Positions 34,380 through 42,668 of a stretch of DNA of 64,000 nt are shown here, one piece after another (the first letter of the stretch is position 1; the number at the start of each line of letters is the position of its first letter). The DNA is taken from the NCBI RefSeq assembly GCF_001280005.1, contig NZ_LGDW01000028.1:62001-126000 (forward strand), written 5' to 3'. The notes beneath the pieces are model-generated. The model saw only the letters and a list, made by a program, of their open reading frames with translations. It ran no database searches and was not told the origin of the DNA. Both the position numbers and the translations under genes were made by a program. The stretch is from Streptomyces sp. NRRL WC-3618. GTDB taxonomy: Bacteria > Actinomycetota > Actinomycetes > Streptomycetales > Streptomycetaceae.

Positions 34380-34464
34380 GTCCGGGTGGCGGAATGGCAG
34401 ACGCGCTAGCTTGAGGTGCTAGTGCCCTTTATCGGGCGTGGGGGTTCAAGTCCCCCCTCGGACA
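34380..34464 (+). tRNA. tRNA-Leu (anticodon GAG)
   Basis: 85 nt. The acceptor stem GTCCGGG pairs with CTCGGAC (one G-T pair). The D-arm carries GGCAGACGCGC, the anticodon arm is CTAGC-TTGAGGT-GCTAG giving anticodon GAG, a long variable arm (TGCCCTTTATCGGGCG) marks class II, and the T-arm is GGGGGTTCAAGTCCCCC. The 3' CCA is not encoded. A strong terminator follows. Confidence 0.97.
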
Positions 34465-34471
34465 CACAGAA

Positions 34472-34518
34472 ACAGAGGCACCCGCCTCCGGCTCACAGCC
34501 GGGAGCGGGTGCCTCTGT
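34472..34518. terminator. Strong terminator after tRNA-Leu
   Basis: ACAGAGGCACCCGC pairs perfectly with GCGGGTGCCTCTGT, with an inner CCGGCT/AGCCGG stem, followed by CGTT. It probably serves both the tRNA and, more distantly, the convergent transhydrogenase gene. Confidence 0.9.
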
Positions 34519-34589
34519 CGTTGCGCCGTCGGGGACCCGCTTCCGCCCAGGCCGGGCCCTTCGTGCGGGCCCGGCCGAGTGGCGGTGGC

Positions 34590-35993
34590 TCAGTCCCGCA
34601 GCCGGTCGAGCTGTCGCAGCTTGTTCGTCGCGTCCAGCGCCGCGACCTTGTAGGACTCCGCGAGCGTCGGGTAGTTGAAGACCGCGTTGACCAGATAGTC
34701 CACCGTGCCGTCGCAGCCCATCACGGACTGGCCGATGTGGATCAGCTCGGTCGCTCCCGTGCCGAAGCAGTGGACGCCGAGGAGTTTGCGGGTCTCGGGG
34801 CAGACGAGCAGTTTGAGCATGCCGTGGGAGTCGCCGATGATCTGGCCCCGGGCCAGTTCGCGGTAGCGGGAGATGCCCACCTCGAACGGGATGCTCTCCT
34901 CGGTGAGCTGGTCCTCGGTCCGGCCGATGAAGCTGATCTCGGGGATGGTGTAGATGCCGATGGGCTGGAGGTTGTGCATCCGGTCGACCGGCTCGCCGCA
35001 CGCGTGGTACGCCGCCGCCCGGCCCTGCTCCATCGACGTCGCGGCGAGGGCCGGGAAGCCGATGACGTCGCCGACGGCGTAGATGTGAGGCACCTCGGTG
35101 CGGTAGTGCTCGTCGACCGTGATCCGCCCGCGCCGGTCGGCGGACAACCCGGCCTTGTTGAGGGCGAGTCCGTCGGTGAGACCCTGGCGGCCCGCCGAGT
35201 ACATCACCGCGTCCGCAGGGATCTTCTTGCCGCTCTCCAGGACGGTGAGGGTGCCCCGGGAATGGCGTTCCACCGCCGCGACCGTCTCGCCGAAGCGGAA
35301 GGTGACGGCCAGGTCCCGCAGGTGGTACTTGAGCGACTCGATCACCTCGACGTCACACATGTCGAGCATCCCGGGGCGCCGCTCGACCACCGTGATCTTG
35401 CTGCCCAGGGCCGCGAACATCGATGCGTACTCCATGCCGATCACCCCGGCACCCACGATGACCATGGAACGCGGCACACCTTCGAGGTTGAGCACGTTGT
35501 CGGAGTCCATGATCGTGCGTTCGTCGAACTCGACGGTGTCCGGGCGGGCGGGCCGGGTCCCGGTGGCGATGACGATGTGCTCGGCGGTCAACAGCCGTTC
35601 GTTGCCGTTGACTTCGTCGACCGCAATGGTGTGGTCGTCGACGAAGCGGCCGCTGCCGGCGAACAGGGAGACGTGGTTGCGGGACAGCTGGTTGCGGATG
35701 ACATCGACCTCCCGGCTGACCACGTGCTCGGTGCGCGCGGTCAGGTCGGCGACGGTGATGTCCTCCTTGAGGCGGTAGCTCTGGCCGTACAGATCGCGCT
35801 GGGTGAGGCCGGTGAGGTAGAGCACCGCCTCGCGCAGCGTCTTGGAGGGGATGGTGCCGGTGTGGATGGAGACCCCACCGACCATGTCGGGGCGGTCGAT
35901 GACGGCGACCCGGCGGCCGAGCTTGGCTGCCGCGATGGCAGCCTTCTGGCCGCCCGGGCCGGATCCTATGACAAGCATGTCGAAGTCGGGCAC
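34590..35993 (-). CDS. sthA: Soluble Si-specific NAD(P)+ transhydrogenase
   Basis: 467 aa from a GTG at 35993 (product [15 protein letters not shown]); an open ATG frame extends to 36044, and the ribosome site for either is weak. It is a FAD-dependent pyridine-nucleotide-disulfide reductase-fold protein: FAD loop GSGPGG, NAD loop [17 protein letters not shown] motif [10 protein letters not shown] and a C-terminal dimerisation domain. The redox-disulfide region reads [18 protein letters not shown]: the Cys pair of lipoamide/glutathione reductases is absent, as in SthA. It balances NADPH and NADH in the cytoplasm. Confidence 0.93.
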   Translation of the reverse strand: MPDFDMLVIGSGPGGQKAAIAAAKLGRRVAVIDRPDMVGGVSIHTGTIPSKTLREAVLYLTGLTQRDLYGQSYRLKEDITVADLTARTEHVVSREVDVIRNQLSRNHVSLFAGSGRFVDDHTIAVDEVNGNERLLTAEHIVIATGTRPARPDTVEFDERTIMDSDNVLNLEGVPRSMVIVGAGVIGMEYASMFAALGSKITVVERRPGMLDMCDVEVIESLKYHLRDLAVTFRFGETVAAVERHSRGTLTVLESGKKIPADAVMYSAGRQGLTDGLALNKAGLSADRRGRITVDEHYRTEVPHIYAVGDVIGFPALAATSMEQGRAAAYHACGEPVDRMHNLQPIGIYTIPEISFIGRTEDQLTEESIPFEVGISRYRELARGQIIGDSHGMLKLLVCPETRKLLGVHCFGTGATELIHIGQSVMGCDGTVDYLVNAVFNYPTLAESYKVAALDATNKLRQLDRLRD

Positions 35994-36107
35994 CCTCGTG
36001 AGTCTGTCAGTCCGGGGCCACTGACCGAAAGGGTGAACGGGCAACTGCTGATCTCAACACCGCGCCTCCGGTGCTGTCTTGGGCTCAGGAAGGCTGCGGA
36101 CTTGGGC

Positions 36108-37418
36108 TCAGGAGGGCTGCGGAGTAAGGCGTTTGAGGCCCTTGCGGTCGTAGTAGCGGGCCATCGCGAAGCCGAAGAGCAGGGCGAGCGCGGTGCCGAC
36201 CGCGATCATGATCCAGGCGCGGGTCAGCCCCGCGTCCCCGCGGGCGTCGAAGTAGAGGATCGCGCGGGCGCCGTCCCCGAGTTGCCGCATGGGTTCGAAG
36301 ACGGACAGGAAGCGGTAGAAGTCCGGCACCGCCTGGAGCGGGACCGTGGCCCCCGACGAGGGCAGGCCCAGGACGATGAACACGAACATCGACACGAGCT
36401 GCCCGATGCCGCCGAAGGCCGTGTTGATGGCCTGGACGCCGAGGCCGACCGCGAGGGTGGAGCAGTACGAGTACAGCCACAGCAGGGGCAGGTGAGCGGA
36501 GTCCATGTCGAGGATGCCGACGGTGGCGACCATGATCAGGGAGACGCTCAGGAGGGAGATCCCGGCGGTCATGCCCATCTTCAGCAGCAGCGTCTGGGTC
36601 CGGCTGATGGGCACGGTGGGCCGGCGCGTGTGCCAGGGGCCGATCTCGTTGTCGGCGTAGCCGAGGGAGGTGTCCACCCCGTTGCTGATGACGTTGGCGC
36701 CCAGGAATCCGGCCAGCACGAGCAGCAGCGTGTAGTAGAAGGTGCTGAGGCCGAGGCCGCTGTGGGTACCGATGGGGTGGCCGACCTGCGGGGTGACCGT
36801 GACCGGGTCGGCCAGCAGCAGCTTCGTCGTGGCGTTCGCCCCCCGCACACTCGCCGTCAGCTGCTTTCCGATGGTCTGCGAGGCCTGGTGCGCGGCCTGC
36901 GTGGTGATCTGGCTGGCGAGGGAGGAACCGAGGCTGCCCTTGCCGGGGTTGGTCAGCACCATCAGCGCCGGGCGGGCGGCGGCGTCGGTGCCGGTGAGCG
37001 CGGCGATCGAGGCGGTGAAGCCGTCGGGCACGACCAGCGCGCCGTAGAGCTTGCCCGCGTCCAGCTGGTCCTGGGCCCGGGCGAGGCTCAGTTCACGCCA
37101 CTCGGCCTTGTCGCCGCCCGACGTGTCGGTGGTGATCGCCTTGGTGATCTGCGCACCCAGATTCTCCTTCTGCCCGGGCAGCGGCGCGCCCCGGTCCGCG
37201 TTGACGATGCCGATGGGCAGGTCGTGCAGATCGCGGTTGGGGCTCACGATGCCGCCCATGTAGAGCAGCGACAGCAGCAGCGCGAGCAGCCCGGTCAGGA
37301 CGGTGGGCAGCAGCCACAGCTTGGGCCGCCCCAGCAGAGCGGTCGCACGCGCCTGGCCGCCGGTGGCGGGGGAGGGTGCGGGGGACGGTGATTCGGACGG
37401 GGTGTCGTCGGTTGCCAT
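36108..37418 (-). CDS. YhgE/Pip-like (DUF3533/ABC-2-like) membrane protein
   Basis: 436 aa. A Pro/Ser-rich cytoplasmic start (about 1-30), one transmembrane helix (LWLLPTVLTGLLALLLSLLY), a large extracytoplasmic domain (about 60-210, DLPIGIVNADRG to VGHPIGTHSG), then five hydrophobic segments (FYYTLLLVLAGFLGANVI onward) ending in a basic tail. The layout is that of YhgE/Pip and DUF3533 proteins, related to ABC-2 permeases and ESX/phage-infection-type membrane proteins. No ATPase gene is adjacent. Function unknown; possibly export or envelope stress. Confidence 0.82.
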   Translation of the reverse strand: MATDDTPSESPSPAPSPATGGQARATALLGRPKLWLLPTVLTGLLALLLSLLYMGGIVSPNRDLHDLPIGIVNADRGAPLPGQKENLGAQITKAITTDTSGGDKAEWRELSLARAQDQLDAGKLYGALVVPDGFTASIAALTGTDAAARPALMVLTNPGKGSLGSSLASQITTQAAHQASQTIGKQLTASVRGANATTKLLLADPVTVTPQVGHPIGTHSGLGLSTFYYTLLLVLAGFLGANVISNGVDTSLGYADNEIGPWHTRRPTVPISRTQTLLLKMGMTAGISLLSVSLIMVATVGILDMDSAHLPLLWLYSYCSTLAVGLGVQAINTAFGGIGQLVSMFVFIVLGLPSSGATVPLQAVPDFYRFLSVFEPMRQLGDGARAILYFDARGDAGLTRAWIMIAVGTALALLFGFAMARYYDRKGLKRLTPQPS

Positions 37419-37721
37419 GGTTCTCCGGTGGCTCTGGAGCGGTTCGGGACCGTACGGGGAGACGGTCGTCGTTTCGGCGAGGTACCGGCGAGGTGCCGAC
37501 GGGTTGCCGCCTGCCGGACCAGGATCGTGCGTACGGCGGCACAGCAGGGTCAGCGACTCGCCGAGCGGGAGACTACGTCCCCGGGGTGAACACCCGGCAC
37601 GGCAGGGGGCCCTGTTCGCAGGACCGGCGTCGGCCGCCGCTCACGTCCGCGGTGAGCAGCCGGAGGGAATGGTCGAACTCGGCGCCGACTGAAGCCCGTT
37701 ACCCAGCGGAGGACCGCCGCC
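37419..37721. other. Non-coding gap, 303 bp
   Basis: Between the sigma factor stop and the YhgE-like start, both on the minus strand. No frame with codon character, no clear terminator and no recognised operator. It should contain the YhgE-like promoter. Confidence 0.5.
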
Positions 37722-38726
37722 TCACATGGCGTCGAGATAGTCCCGCAGTACCTGGGAGCGGGACGGGTGGCGCAGCTTGGACATGGTCTTGGACTCGATC
37801 TGGCGGATGCGTTCGCGTGTCACGCCGTACACCTGGCCGATCTCCTCCAGGGTTCTGGACCGGCCGCCGGACAGGCCGTAACGCAGGGAGATGATCCCGG
37901 CCTCCCGTGGGGTCATCTCCGCGAGGATGGACCGGATGGTCTCCTGGAGCAGCAGGAAGGTGACCATGTCCATCGGGGTGACGCTGTCGCGGTCCTCGAT
38001 CAGGTCGCCGAACTCGCCGTCCCCGTCCTCGCCGAGGGTGGTGTGCAGCGAGACGGGCTCCTTGGTGTAGGCGGCGAGTTCCGACAGCCGCGCCACGGGG
38101 ACGCCCGCCCTCTCCGCCAGCTCCTGCGGCGAGGGCTCCGTGCCGTGGTCCTGGATCAGCTCGCGGCGGGTGCGGGCCACCCGGTTGATGACCTCGACCA
38201 GATGCACGGGGATGCGGATGGTGCGGCCCTGGTCGGCCAGCGCGCGCGAGAGCGCCTGGCGGATCCACCAGGTCGCGTACGTCGAGAACTTGAAGCCCTT
38301 CGTGTAGTCGAACTTCTCGACCGCCCGGATCAGGCCCGTGTTGCCCTCCTGGACCAGGTCCAGGAACAGCAGCCCGCGGCCCGTGTAGCGCTTGGCGACG
38401 GACACGACCAGGCGCAGGTTCGCCTCGATGAGGTGGTCCTTGGCGCGCTCCGCGTCCTCAGCGAGGAGCTCCAGCTCCCGTTGGAGCGCGGCGGCCGCGG
38501 GCGGCTCATTTACCAGCTTGTACTGCGCGTACACCCCGGCCTCGATCCGTTTGGCGAGGTCGACCTCCTGCTCGGCGCTGAGGAGGCGGACGCGGGAGAT
38601 CAGCCGGAGGTAGTCCCGCACCTGGTCGACCGAACCGCCCCCGGTGGCGAGCCGGGGGAGGGGAGCGTCGCTCTCGTCCTCGGCGGCCGGGTCGAACACG
38701 TCGGTCACCTCGGTGTCGGCCGCCAT
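37722..38726 (-). CDS. Group 2 RNA polymerase sigma factor (Hrd/SigA-like)
   Basis: 334 aa from the ATG at 38726 with GGAGAGGAAG upstream. Region 1.2 ([20 protein letters not shown]), region 2 ([55 protein letters not shown]), region 3 and region 4 with the -35-binding HTH ([20 protein letters not shown]) are intact, ending [15 protein letters not shown] as in HrdB. Only some 35 residues precede region 1.2, so region 1.1 is missing, as in non-essential HrdA/C/D paralogues; HrdA is the closest by my memory of the sequence. It follows the SCO5389-like gene and may belong to that transcript. Confidence 0.92.
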   Translation of the reverse strand: MAADTEVTDVFDPAAEDESDAPLPRLATGGGSVDQVRDYLRLISRVRLLSAEQEVDLAKRIEAGVYAQYKLVNEPPAAAALQRELELLAEDAERAKDHLIEANLRLVVSVAKRYTGRGLLFLDLVQEGNTGLIRAVEKFDYTKGFKFSTYATWWIRQALSRALADQGRTIRIPVHLVEVINRVARTRRELIQDHGTEPSPQELAERAGVPVARLSELAAYTKEPVSLHTTLGEDGDGEFGDLIEDRDSVTPMDMVTFLLLQETIRSILAEMTPREAGIISLRYGLSGGRSRTLEEIGQVYGVTRERIRQIESKTMSKLRHPSRSQVLRDYLDAM

Positions 38727-38842
38727 CGTGCTCACTTCCTCTCCAGGAGTGCACGCGGGAACGTCCCGTAGGGGAACGCGCCTGGACCGCCCCGTGTTCC
38801 GCAGTGCCCCGGGCAATCACCCGGCCGCCACAGCGTCAGCAG

Positions 38843-39235
38843 TCAGCAGTCCCGGAACTCCGGCGACTGGTTGAGGACCTGCGAGCGCGGCGAGGTGAAA
38901 CGGGCGTAGGTCGCGCCGCTACGCGCGCCGGGGTGGAAGGCGGCGACCCGGTGGCAGTTCTGGAAGGCGAGCGCGATACCGAAGTGCCGCTCCAGGCTCC
39001 CCCGGATCGCGTCACTGGCGAGCGCCCGCAGCAGCTGACCGCGCTCCTGCTCCGAGGGCGGCGGGGTCTGGTTGTCGGCGAACTCGGCGGTTCCGCCCTG
39101 GAGTTCGGCGGCGAGATCGGAGATGAGGCGGTAGGCATAGGGGAGCGAGGTGCGGACGGTTTCGACGAAGGCGTCCTCAGGGATGTCACCCTGCTCGGCT
39201 TCGGCGAGGAGCTGGGGGGAGACGTCGAGCGACAT
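38843..39235 (-). CDS. SCO5389-like protein of unknown function
   Basis: 130 aa with AGGA upstream. The sequence (MSLDVSPQLLAEAEQGDIPE, then SLPYAYRLISDLAAEL, FADNQTPPPSEQERGQLLRA, HFGIALAFQNCHRVAAFH, LNQSPEFRDC) is the actinobacterial family named after S. coelicolor SCO5389, recognised from memory. Two Cys and several His near the C terminus could bind metal. In S. coelicolor, as I recall, the family pairs with a ParA-like ATPase, and here too the ATPase gene lies just upstream (120 bp). This may be a second, zinc-responsive copy of that pair. Molecular function unknown. Confidence 0.85.
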   Translation of the reverse strand: MSLDVSPQLLAEAEQGDIPEDAFVETVRTSLPYAYRLISDLAAELQGGTAEFADNQTPPPSEQERGQLLRALASDAIRGSLERHFGIALAFQNCHRVAAFHPGARSGATYARFTSPRSQVLNQSPEFRDC

Positions 39236-39256
39236 GAAGGGGTGTCCTGTTCTCTG

Positions 39257-39310
39257 GTTCTCGTGCGGTCTCGCGCGGTCTCGTGCGGGAGGTCTCTTGC
39301 GGTCTCTTGC
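39257..39310. repeat. Decamer repeats between the ATPase and SCO5389-like genes
   Basis: GGTCTCGCGC, GGTCTCGTGC, GGTCTCTTGC and GGTCTCTTGC, preceded by a related GGTTCTCGTGC, form a short imperfect tandem array of about five units in the 120-bp gap. Confidence 0.65.
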
Positions 39311-39355
39311 GTGTTGTTCAGGGGAGATGCGTGTGGTGCATGAGAGGCGTGGTGT

Positions 39356-40306
39356 TCAGGTGAGAGCGGAGGGCCCGTGCGTGAACTCGGGGTCCACCTG
39401 CTCGGCGAGGTCCAGGCCCGTCGCCCGGTCCGCCCACGCCCGGGCGTTGCGCAGATGGAACTCGACGGCGTGCCGCTGGAAGGTGGCCCAGTCCTTGGGC
39501 CGGGCGTCCACCGCGTCCCGGAGCAGGTTCAGGGCATGCAGGTTCTGCGCCTCCAACTCGCCCTGTTCGCGGCCCTGTTCGGCGGCGCGCACCCAACTGG
39601 ACTGGACGAGGTGGGTGAGCAGGTCGTCGCCGGTCTCCTCCTTGAGGAAGAGCAGGTCGTCCTCGCCGGTGACCTTGTTGCCGATCACCGCGAGCGGAAT
39701 CCCGAACTCGCGGGCGTGGTCGCGGTACTGGCGGTAGACGGAGACGCCCTTACGGGTCGGTTCGGCGACCAGGAACGTCATGTCGAACCGGGTGAACAGT
39801 CCGGAGGCGAACGCGTCCGCGCCGGCGGTCATGTCGACGACGACGTACTCGCCGCGGCCGTCGACGAGATGGTTGAGGTAGAGCTCCACCGCGCCCAGCT
39901 TGGAGTGGTAGCAGGCCACGCCCAGGTCGCTCTCCTCGAAGGCGCCGGTCGCCATCAGCGGTACGCCGCCCACGCGTTGGACGTGCCGCTGGTGGAGCTC
40001 GTCGTCGCCGAGCGGGCGCAGCAGCCGTGATCCCCGGCCGGCCGGGGTCGTCTTGACCATGGCCTCGCGCGACTCGATACGCGGGTTGGTGCCGCGCAGG
40101 AAGTCCTTGATGTCACCCAGGTGGGCGCTGAGTGGCGGCGCGGCGAAGGCCTCGCCGCCGACCGGATCGAGGGCCTGGGCCAGGTGCTGGTTGATGTCGC
40201 CGTCGATGGCGAGGACGGGCGCGCCGGAACGTGCGAGATGGCGGGAGAACAGGGCGGACAGCGTGGTCTTGCCGCTGCCGCCCTTGCCGACGAACGCGAC
40301 GCGCAT
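39356..40306 (-). CDS. ParA/MinD/CooC-like ATPase (SCO5388-like)
   Basis: 316 aa from the ATG at 40306. The deviant Walker A is RVAFVGKGGSGKTTLSALFS, the switch region is VVVDMTAGADAFASGLFTRF, and FLVAEPTRKGVSVYRQYRDH follows. It resembles CooC/ArsA/MinD-type dimeric ATPases, some of which load metals into enzymes. It is the partner of the SCO5389-like gene downstream. A sequence fitting the Zur box lies 50 bp before the start, suggesting zinc-dependent repression. The frame is open upstream to 40468, but that region holds the box and no family sequence. Cellular role unknown. Confidence 0.88.
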   Translation of the reverse strand: MRVAFVGKGGSGKTTLSALFSRHLARSGAPVLAIDGDINQHLAQALDPVGGEAFAAPPLSAHLGDIKDFLRGTNPRIESREAMVKTTPAGRGSRLLRPLGDDELHQRHVQRVGGVPLMATGAFEESDLGVACYHSKLGAVELYLNHLVDGRGEYVVVDMTAGADAFASGLFTRFDMTFLVAEPTRKGVSVYRQYRDHAREFGIPLAVIGNKVTGEDDLLFLKEETGDDLLTHLVQSSWVRAAEQGREQGELEAQNLHALNLLRDAVDARPKDWATFQRHAVEFHLRNARAWADRATGLDLAEQVDPEFTHGPSALT

Positions 40307-40355
40307 TACCGGGCCGCTTCTCGTTCTGCGGCAGCCGGCTTCCCGGCAGCTGTTT

Positions 40356-40370
40356 TGAAAATGAATGTCA
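40356..40370. promoter_or_regulatory. Candidate Zur (zinc uptake regulator) box A
   Basis: TGAAAATGAATGTCA agrees with 11 of the 12 fixed positions of TGANAATNATTNTCA, the actinobacterial Zur consensus as I remember it. It is 50 bp upstream of the leftward ATPase gene and 121 bp upstream of the rightward acetyltransferase. Confidence 0.65.
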
Positions 40371-40490
40371 TGTGGCAAGTTTTTATGCGGCACCCGGGGT
40401 GCTGTCAAATCGCCTCGCCGCCAACTGGGCAGCGGTGGCGTGCAGTTGGCGAGCGTTTGTTCGATCAACCTAAATGCATATGATGTGCAG

Positions 40491-41027
40491 GTGCATGATT
40501 ACTGCATCAGGACGGCAACGCCCGACGACCTCGACGGCGCGCGAGCCGTCATGCTCGACACCGTGTACCGCGATTTCGGCACGGGTTACGTGCCCCGCTG
40601 GCACGGCGACATCATCGACCCGGTGTCCGCCTACCTCGCGCCCGCCCGCCACACCCTCCTGGTGGCGGTCGACGAGCGCGACGCGAGCGTCGTGGCCACC
40701 GCCGCCCTCGACTCGCGCGGCCCCCTCCATCCGCCGAACCCGCGCCAGGTCGCCGAGTGCTATCCCTCGGGCGCCACCGCCCAGTTGCGCCGGGTGTACG
40801 TCCGTCAGGAGCACCGCAGGCGCGGTCTGGCCCGGCGGCTCGTGAGCGAACTGCTGGCCTTCGCCGCGGCCGACGGCGGCTATCGCGCCGTGTATCTGCA
40901 CACGGATCCGGCGGTGGCCGGCGCCGAGGGGTTCTGGCGGTCGCTGGGCAAGGTCGTGCACGACGAACGTGGGGGTGCGGGCGGCGGGCAGAGCGTCCTG
41001 CATTTCGAGGTTCCGCTGACCCGGTGA
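40491..41027 (+). CDS. GNAT-family N-acetyltransferase
   Basis: 178 aa from a GTG at 40491 (VHDYCIRTATPDDLDGARAV); a GTG two codons earlier is equally possible and no good ribosome site is seen. The acetyl-CoA-binding motif A is clear: AQLRRVYVRQEHRRRGLARR with the R/Q-x-x-G-x-G/A loop, followed by LVSELLAFAAADGGYRAVYL. Substrate unknown. It lies between two candidate Zur boxes. The 5' region is unusually AT-rich with repeated TGCAT (ATGCAT at 40474, TGCAT at 40492 and 40502). Confidence 0.85.
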   Translation: MHDYCIRTATPDDLDGARAVMLDTVYRDFGTGYVPRWHGDIIDPVSAYLAPARHTLLVAVDERDASVVATAALDSRGPLHPPNPRQVAECYPSGATAQLRRVYVRQEHRRRGLARRLVSELLAFAAADGGYRAVYLHTDPAVAGAEGFWRSLGKVVHDERGGAGGGQSVLHFEVPLTR

Positions 41028-41067
41028 TCGTCGGGTGATCGTCGGGTGGCTGACCCGGGCTGGCTAT

Positions 41068-41082
41068 TGGAAATGATTATCA
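41068..41082. promoter_or_regulatory. Candidate Zur box B
   Basis: TGGAAATGATTATCA agrees with 11 of the 12 fixed positions of TGANAATNATTNTCA. It is 80 bp before the ABC binding-protein start, a normal promoter position. Confidence 0.72.
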
Positions 41083-41162
41083 GATACTCTCCGATTTCTG
41101 TGCGGGCCTTGTCCGCGCCATCCCACCCCACCCACCCCACCCTTCTTACGGAACTGAGGACC

Positions 41163-42665
41163 ATGCGCACCCCCCGCCGTCGCCGACTGCTCGTCGGACT
41201 GCTGATATCCCCGCTGCTCACCGGCTGTTTCGCGGCCGGCGGCGCCGACAGCGACTCGTCCTCGAACGCCGGATCCGGCTCCCGGCTGCGCGTCGCGCTC
41301 GCCTTCCCGCCCACCGAGAACTTCTCCCCGTACGGCGCCGACGCCACCCTTCTCAGCCGCCTCGGCGTCACCGAGGGCCTCACCGCCCTGGACGCCAACG
41401 GCTCCCCGGCCCCCGCGCTCGCCGAGTCCTGGACCCGCGAAGACGACCGCACCTGGCTGTTCACGCTGCGCGAGGCCACCTTCCAGGACGGCACCGACGT
41501 CACCGCGGCCACCGTCGCCGCCGCCCTCACCCACGCCACCCGGGCCGAGCCCCAACCCGCCGCCCTCACCGGCGTCACCCTCACCGCGAAGGTCGCCGGC
41601 GACGGACGGATATCCGTCACCACCGCCGCGCCCGACCCCGTGCTTCCCCTGCGCATGTCCAGCCCCGCCCTCGCCGTGCTCGCGCCGAAGGCGTTCACGA
41701 AGAAAGGCGCCGTCGACCCGGTCGGCACCGCCACCGGACCCTTCGAGCTGACGAAGACCACCGGCACCACCGCGGCCACCCTCGACCGCTTCGACGACTA
41801 CTGGGGCGGACGCGCCCAGGCCGCCGGTGTCGACGCCCGGTTCATCGCCGACGGCACCGCCCGTGCCAACGCCCTGCGCAGCGGCCAGGTCGACATCGCG
41901 GAGTCGATCCCCGTCGCCCAGGCCGCCTCCCTCGACAAGGCGACCCGCCGCGAGACCGCCACGGCCCGCACCGCCTTCCTGCACCTCAACACCAAGGCCG
42001 GCGCCTTCAAGGACGCGAAGCTGCGGGCGGCCGCCCGCGCCGCCGTGGCCACCGGCGCACTCGCCGACGGTGTCTACGAAGGCCACGCCGACGCCGGGAA
42101 GGGCATCTACGGCCCCGCGTTGAGCTGGGCCGAGGGCAAGCGCGTCCAGCCTGTCGGCCGCGCGAAGGCGGCGGCGCCCGACGACACCTCCATCACCCTC
42201 GCCACGTACGACAACCGGCCCGAACTCCCGGAAGCCGCACAGGTGTTGAAGCAGCAGCTGGAGAAGGCCGGTTTCAAGGTGACACTGGAGGTGCGGGAGT
42301 ACTCGCGCCTCGAACGCGACCTGTTCGCCGGGAAGTTCGACGCAGCCGTCGCCGCCCGCAACACCATGCTCGACACCGGGGACCCTGTCTCCGTCCTCGC
42401 GAGCGACTACACCTGCGACGGCGGCAACAACCTCTCCCTGCTCTGCGACAAGAAGGTCGACCAGGCCGTCGCCAAGGCCGAGGGCATCGAGGACACCGCC
42501 GAGCGACAGGACGCGGCCATGGCGGCCGAGGCCCTCATCCTCGGCTCAGACGCCGTCGTCCCGCTGGTCCACCAGCGGATCATCACCGGCGTCGACGCCG
42601 GCGTACAGGGTGTGCTCCTCGATCCGTACGAGCGCACGCTGGTCGGTACCGGAACGCGGCGCTGA
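41163..42665 (+). CDS. ABC transporter substrate-binding lipoprotein, peptide/nickel/opine family (SBP_bac_5)
   Basis: 500 aa from the ATG at 41163 with GAGGA upstream. Signal with lipobox LLTGC. The DppA/NikA-type fold shows LRVALAFPPTENFSPYGAD, ALAESWTREDDRTWLFTLRE, TFQDGTDVTA, GTATGPFELTK and DDYWGG. Members bind peptides, nickel-chelates or opine-type metallophores. A candidate Zur box lies 80 bp upstream, and a fused permease and an MFS exporter follow. By analogy with the Cnt (staphylopine) system, zinc-metallophore uptake is a reasonable guess but unproven. Confidence 0.9.
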   Translation: MRTPRRRRLLVGLLISPLLTGCFAAGGADSDSSSNAGSGSRLRVALAFPPTENFSPYGADATLLSRLGVTEGLTALDANGSPAPALAESWTREDDRTWLFTLREATFQDGTDVTAATVAAALTHATRAEPQPAALTGVTLTAKVAGDGRISVTTAAPDPVLPLRMSSPALAVLAPKAFTKKGAVDPVGTATGPFELTKTTGTTAATLDRFDDYWGGRAQAAGVDARFIADGTARANALRSGQVDIAESIPVAQAASLDKATRRETATARTAFLHLNTKAGAFKDAKLRAAARAAVATGALADGVYEGHADAGKGIYGPALSWAEGKRVQPVGRAKAAAPDDTSITLATYDNRPELPEAAQVLKQQLEKAGFKVTLEVREYSRLERDLFAGKFDAAVAARNTMLDTGDPVSVLASDYTCDGGNNLSLLCDKKVDQAVAKAEGIEDTAERQDAAMAAEALILGSDAVVPLVHQRIITGVDAGVQGVLLDPYERTLVGTGTRR

Positions 42666-42668
42666 CCC

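Noticed and set aside
34339-34464. tRNA-Leu with an adjacent hairpin and pseudogene, considered as an integration site with element remnants.
   Set aside because: No integrase, no duplicated tRNA 3' end and no phage-like genes in the window; the pseudogene is a chromosomal GntR regulator.
34416-37391. A 991-codon plus-strand frame opposite the transhydrogenase and YhgE-like genes.
   Set aside because: Both minus-strand genes have clear family motifs; the plus-strand product is low-complexity and starts inside the tRNA.
41101-41145. C-rich CCCACCCCACCC run before the ABC binding-protein gene, considered as a structured RNA switch.
   Set aside because: It is a short low-complexity run with no complementary partner and no conserved riboswitch core; the Zur-like box explains regulation better.
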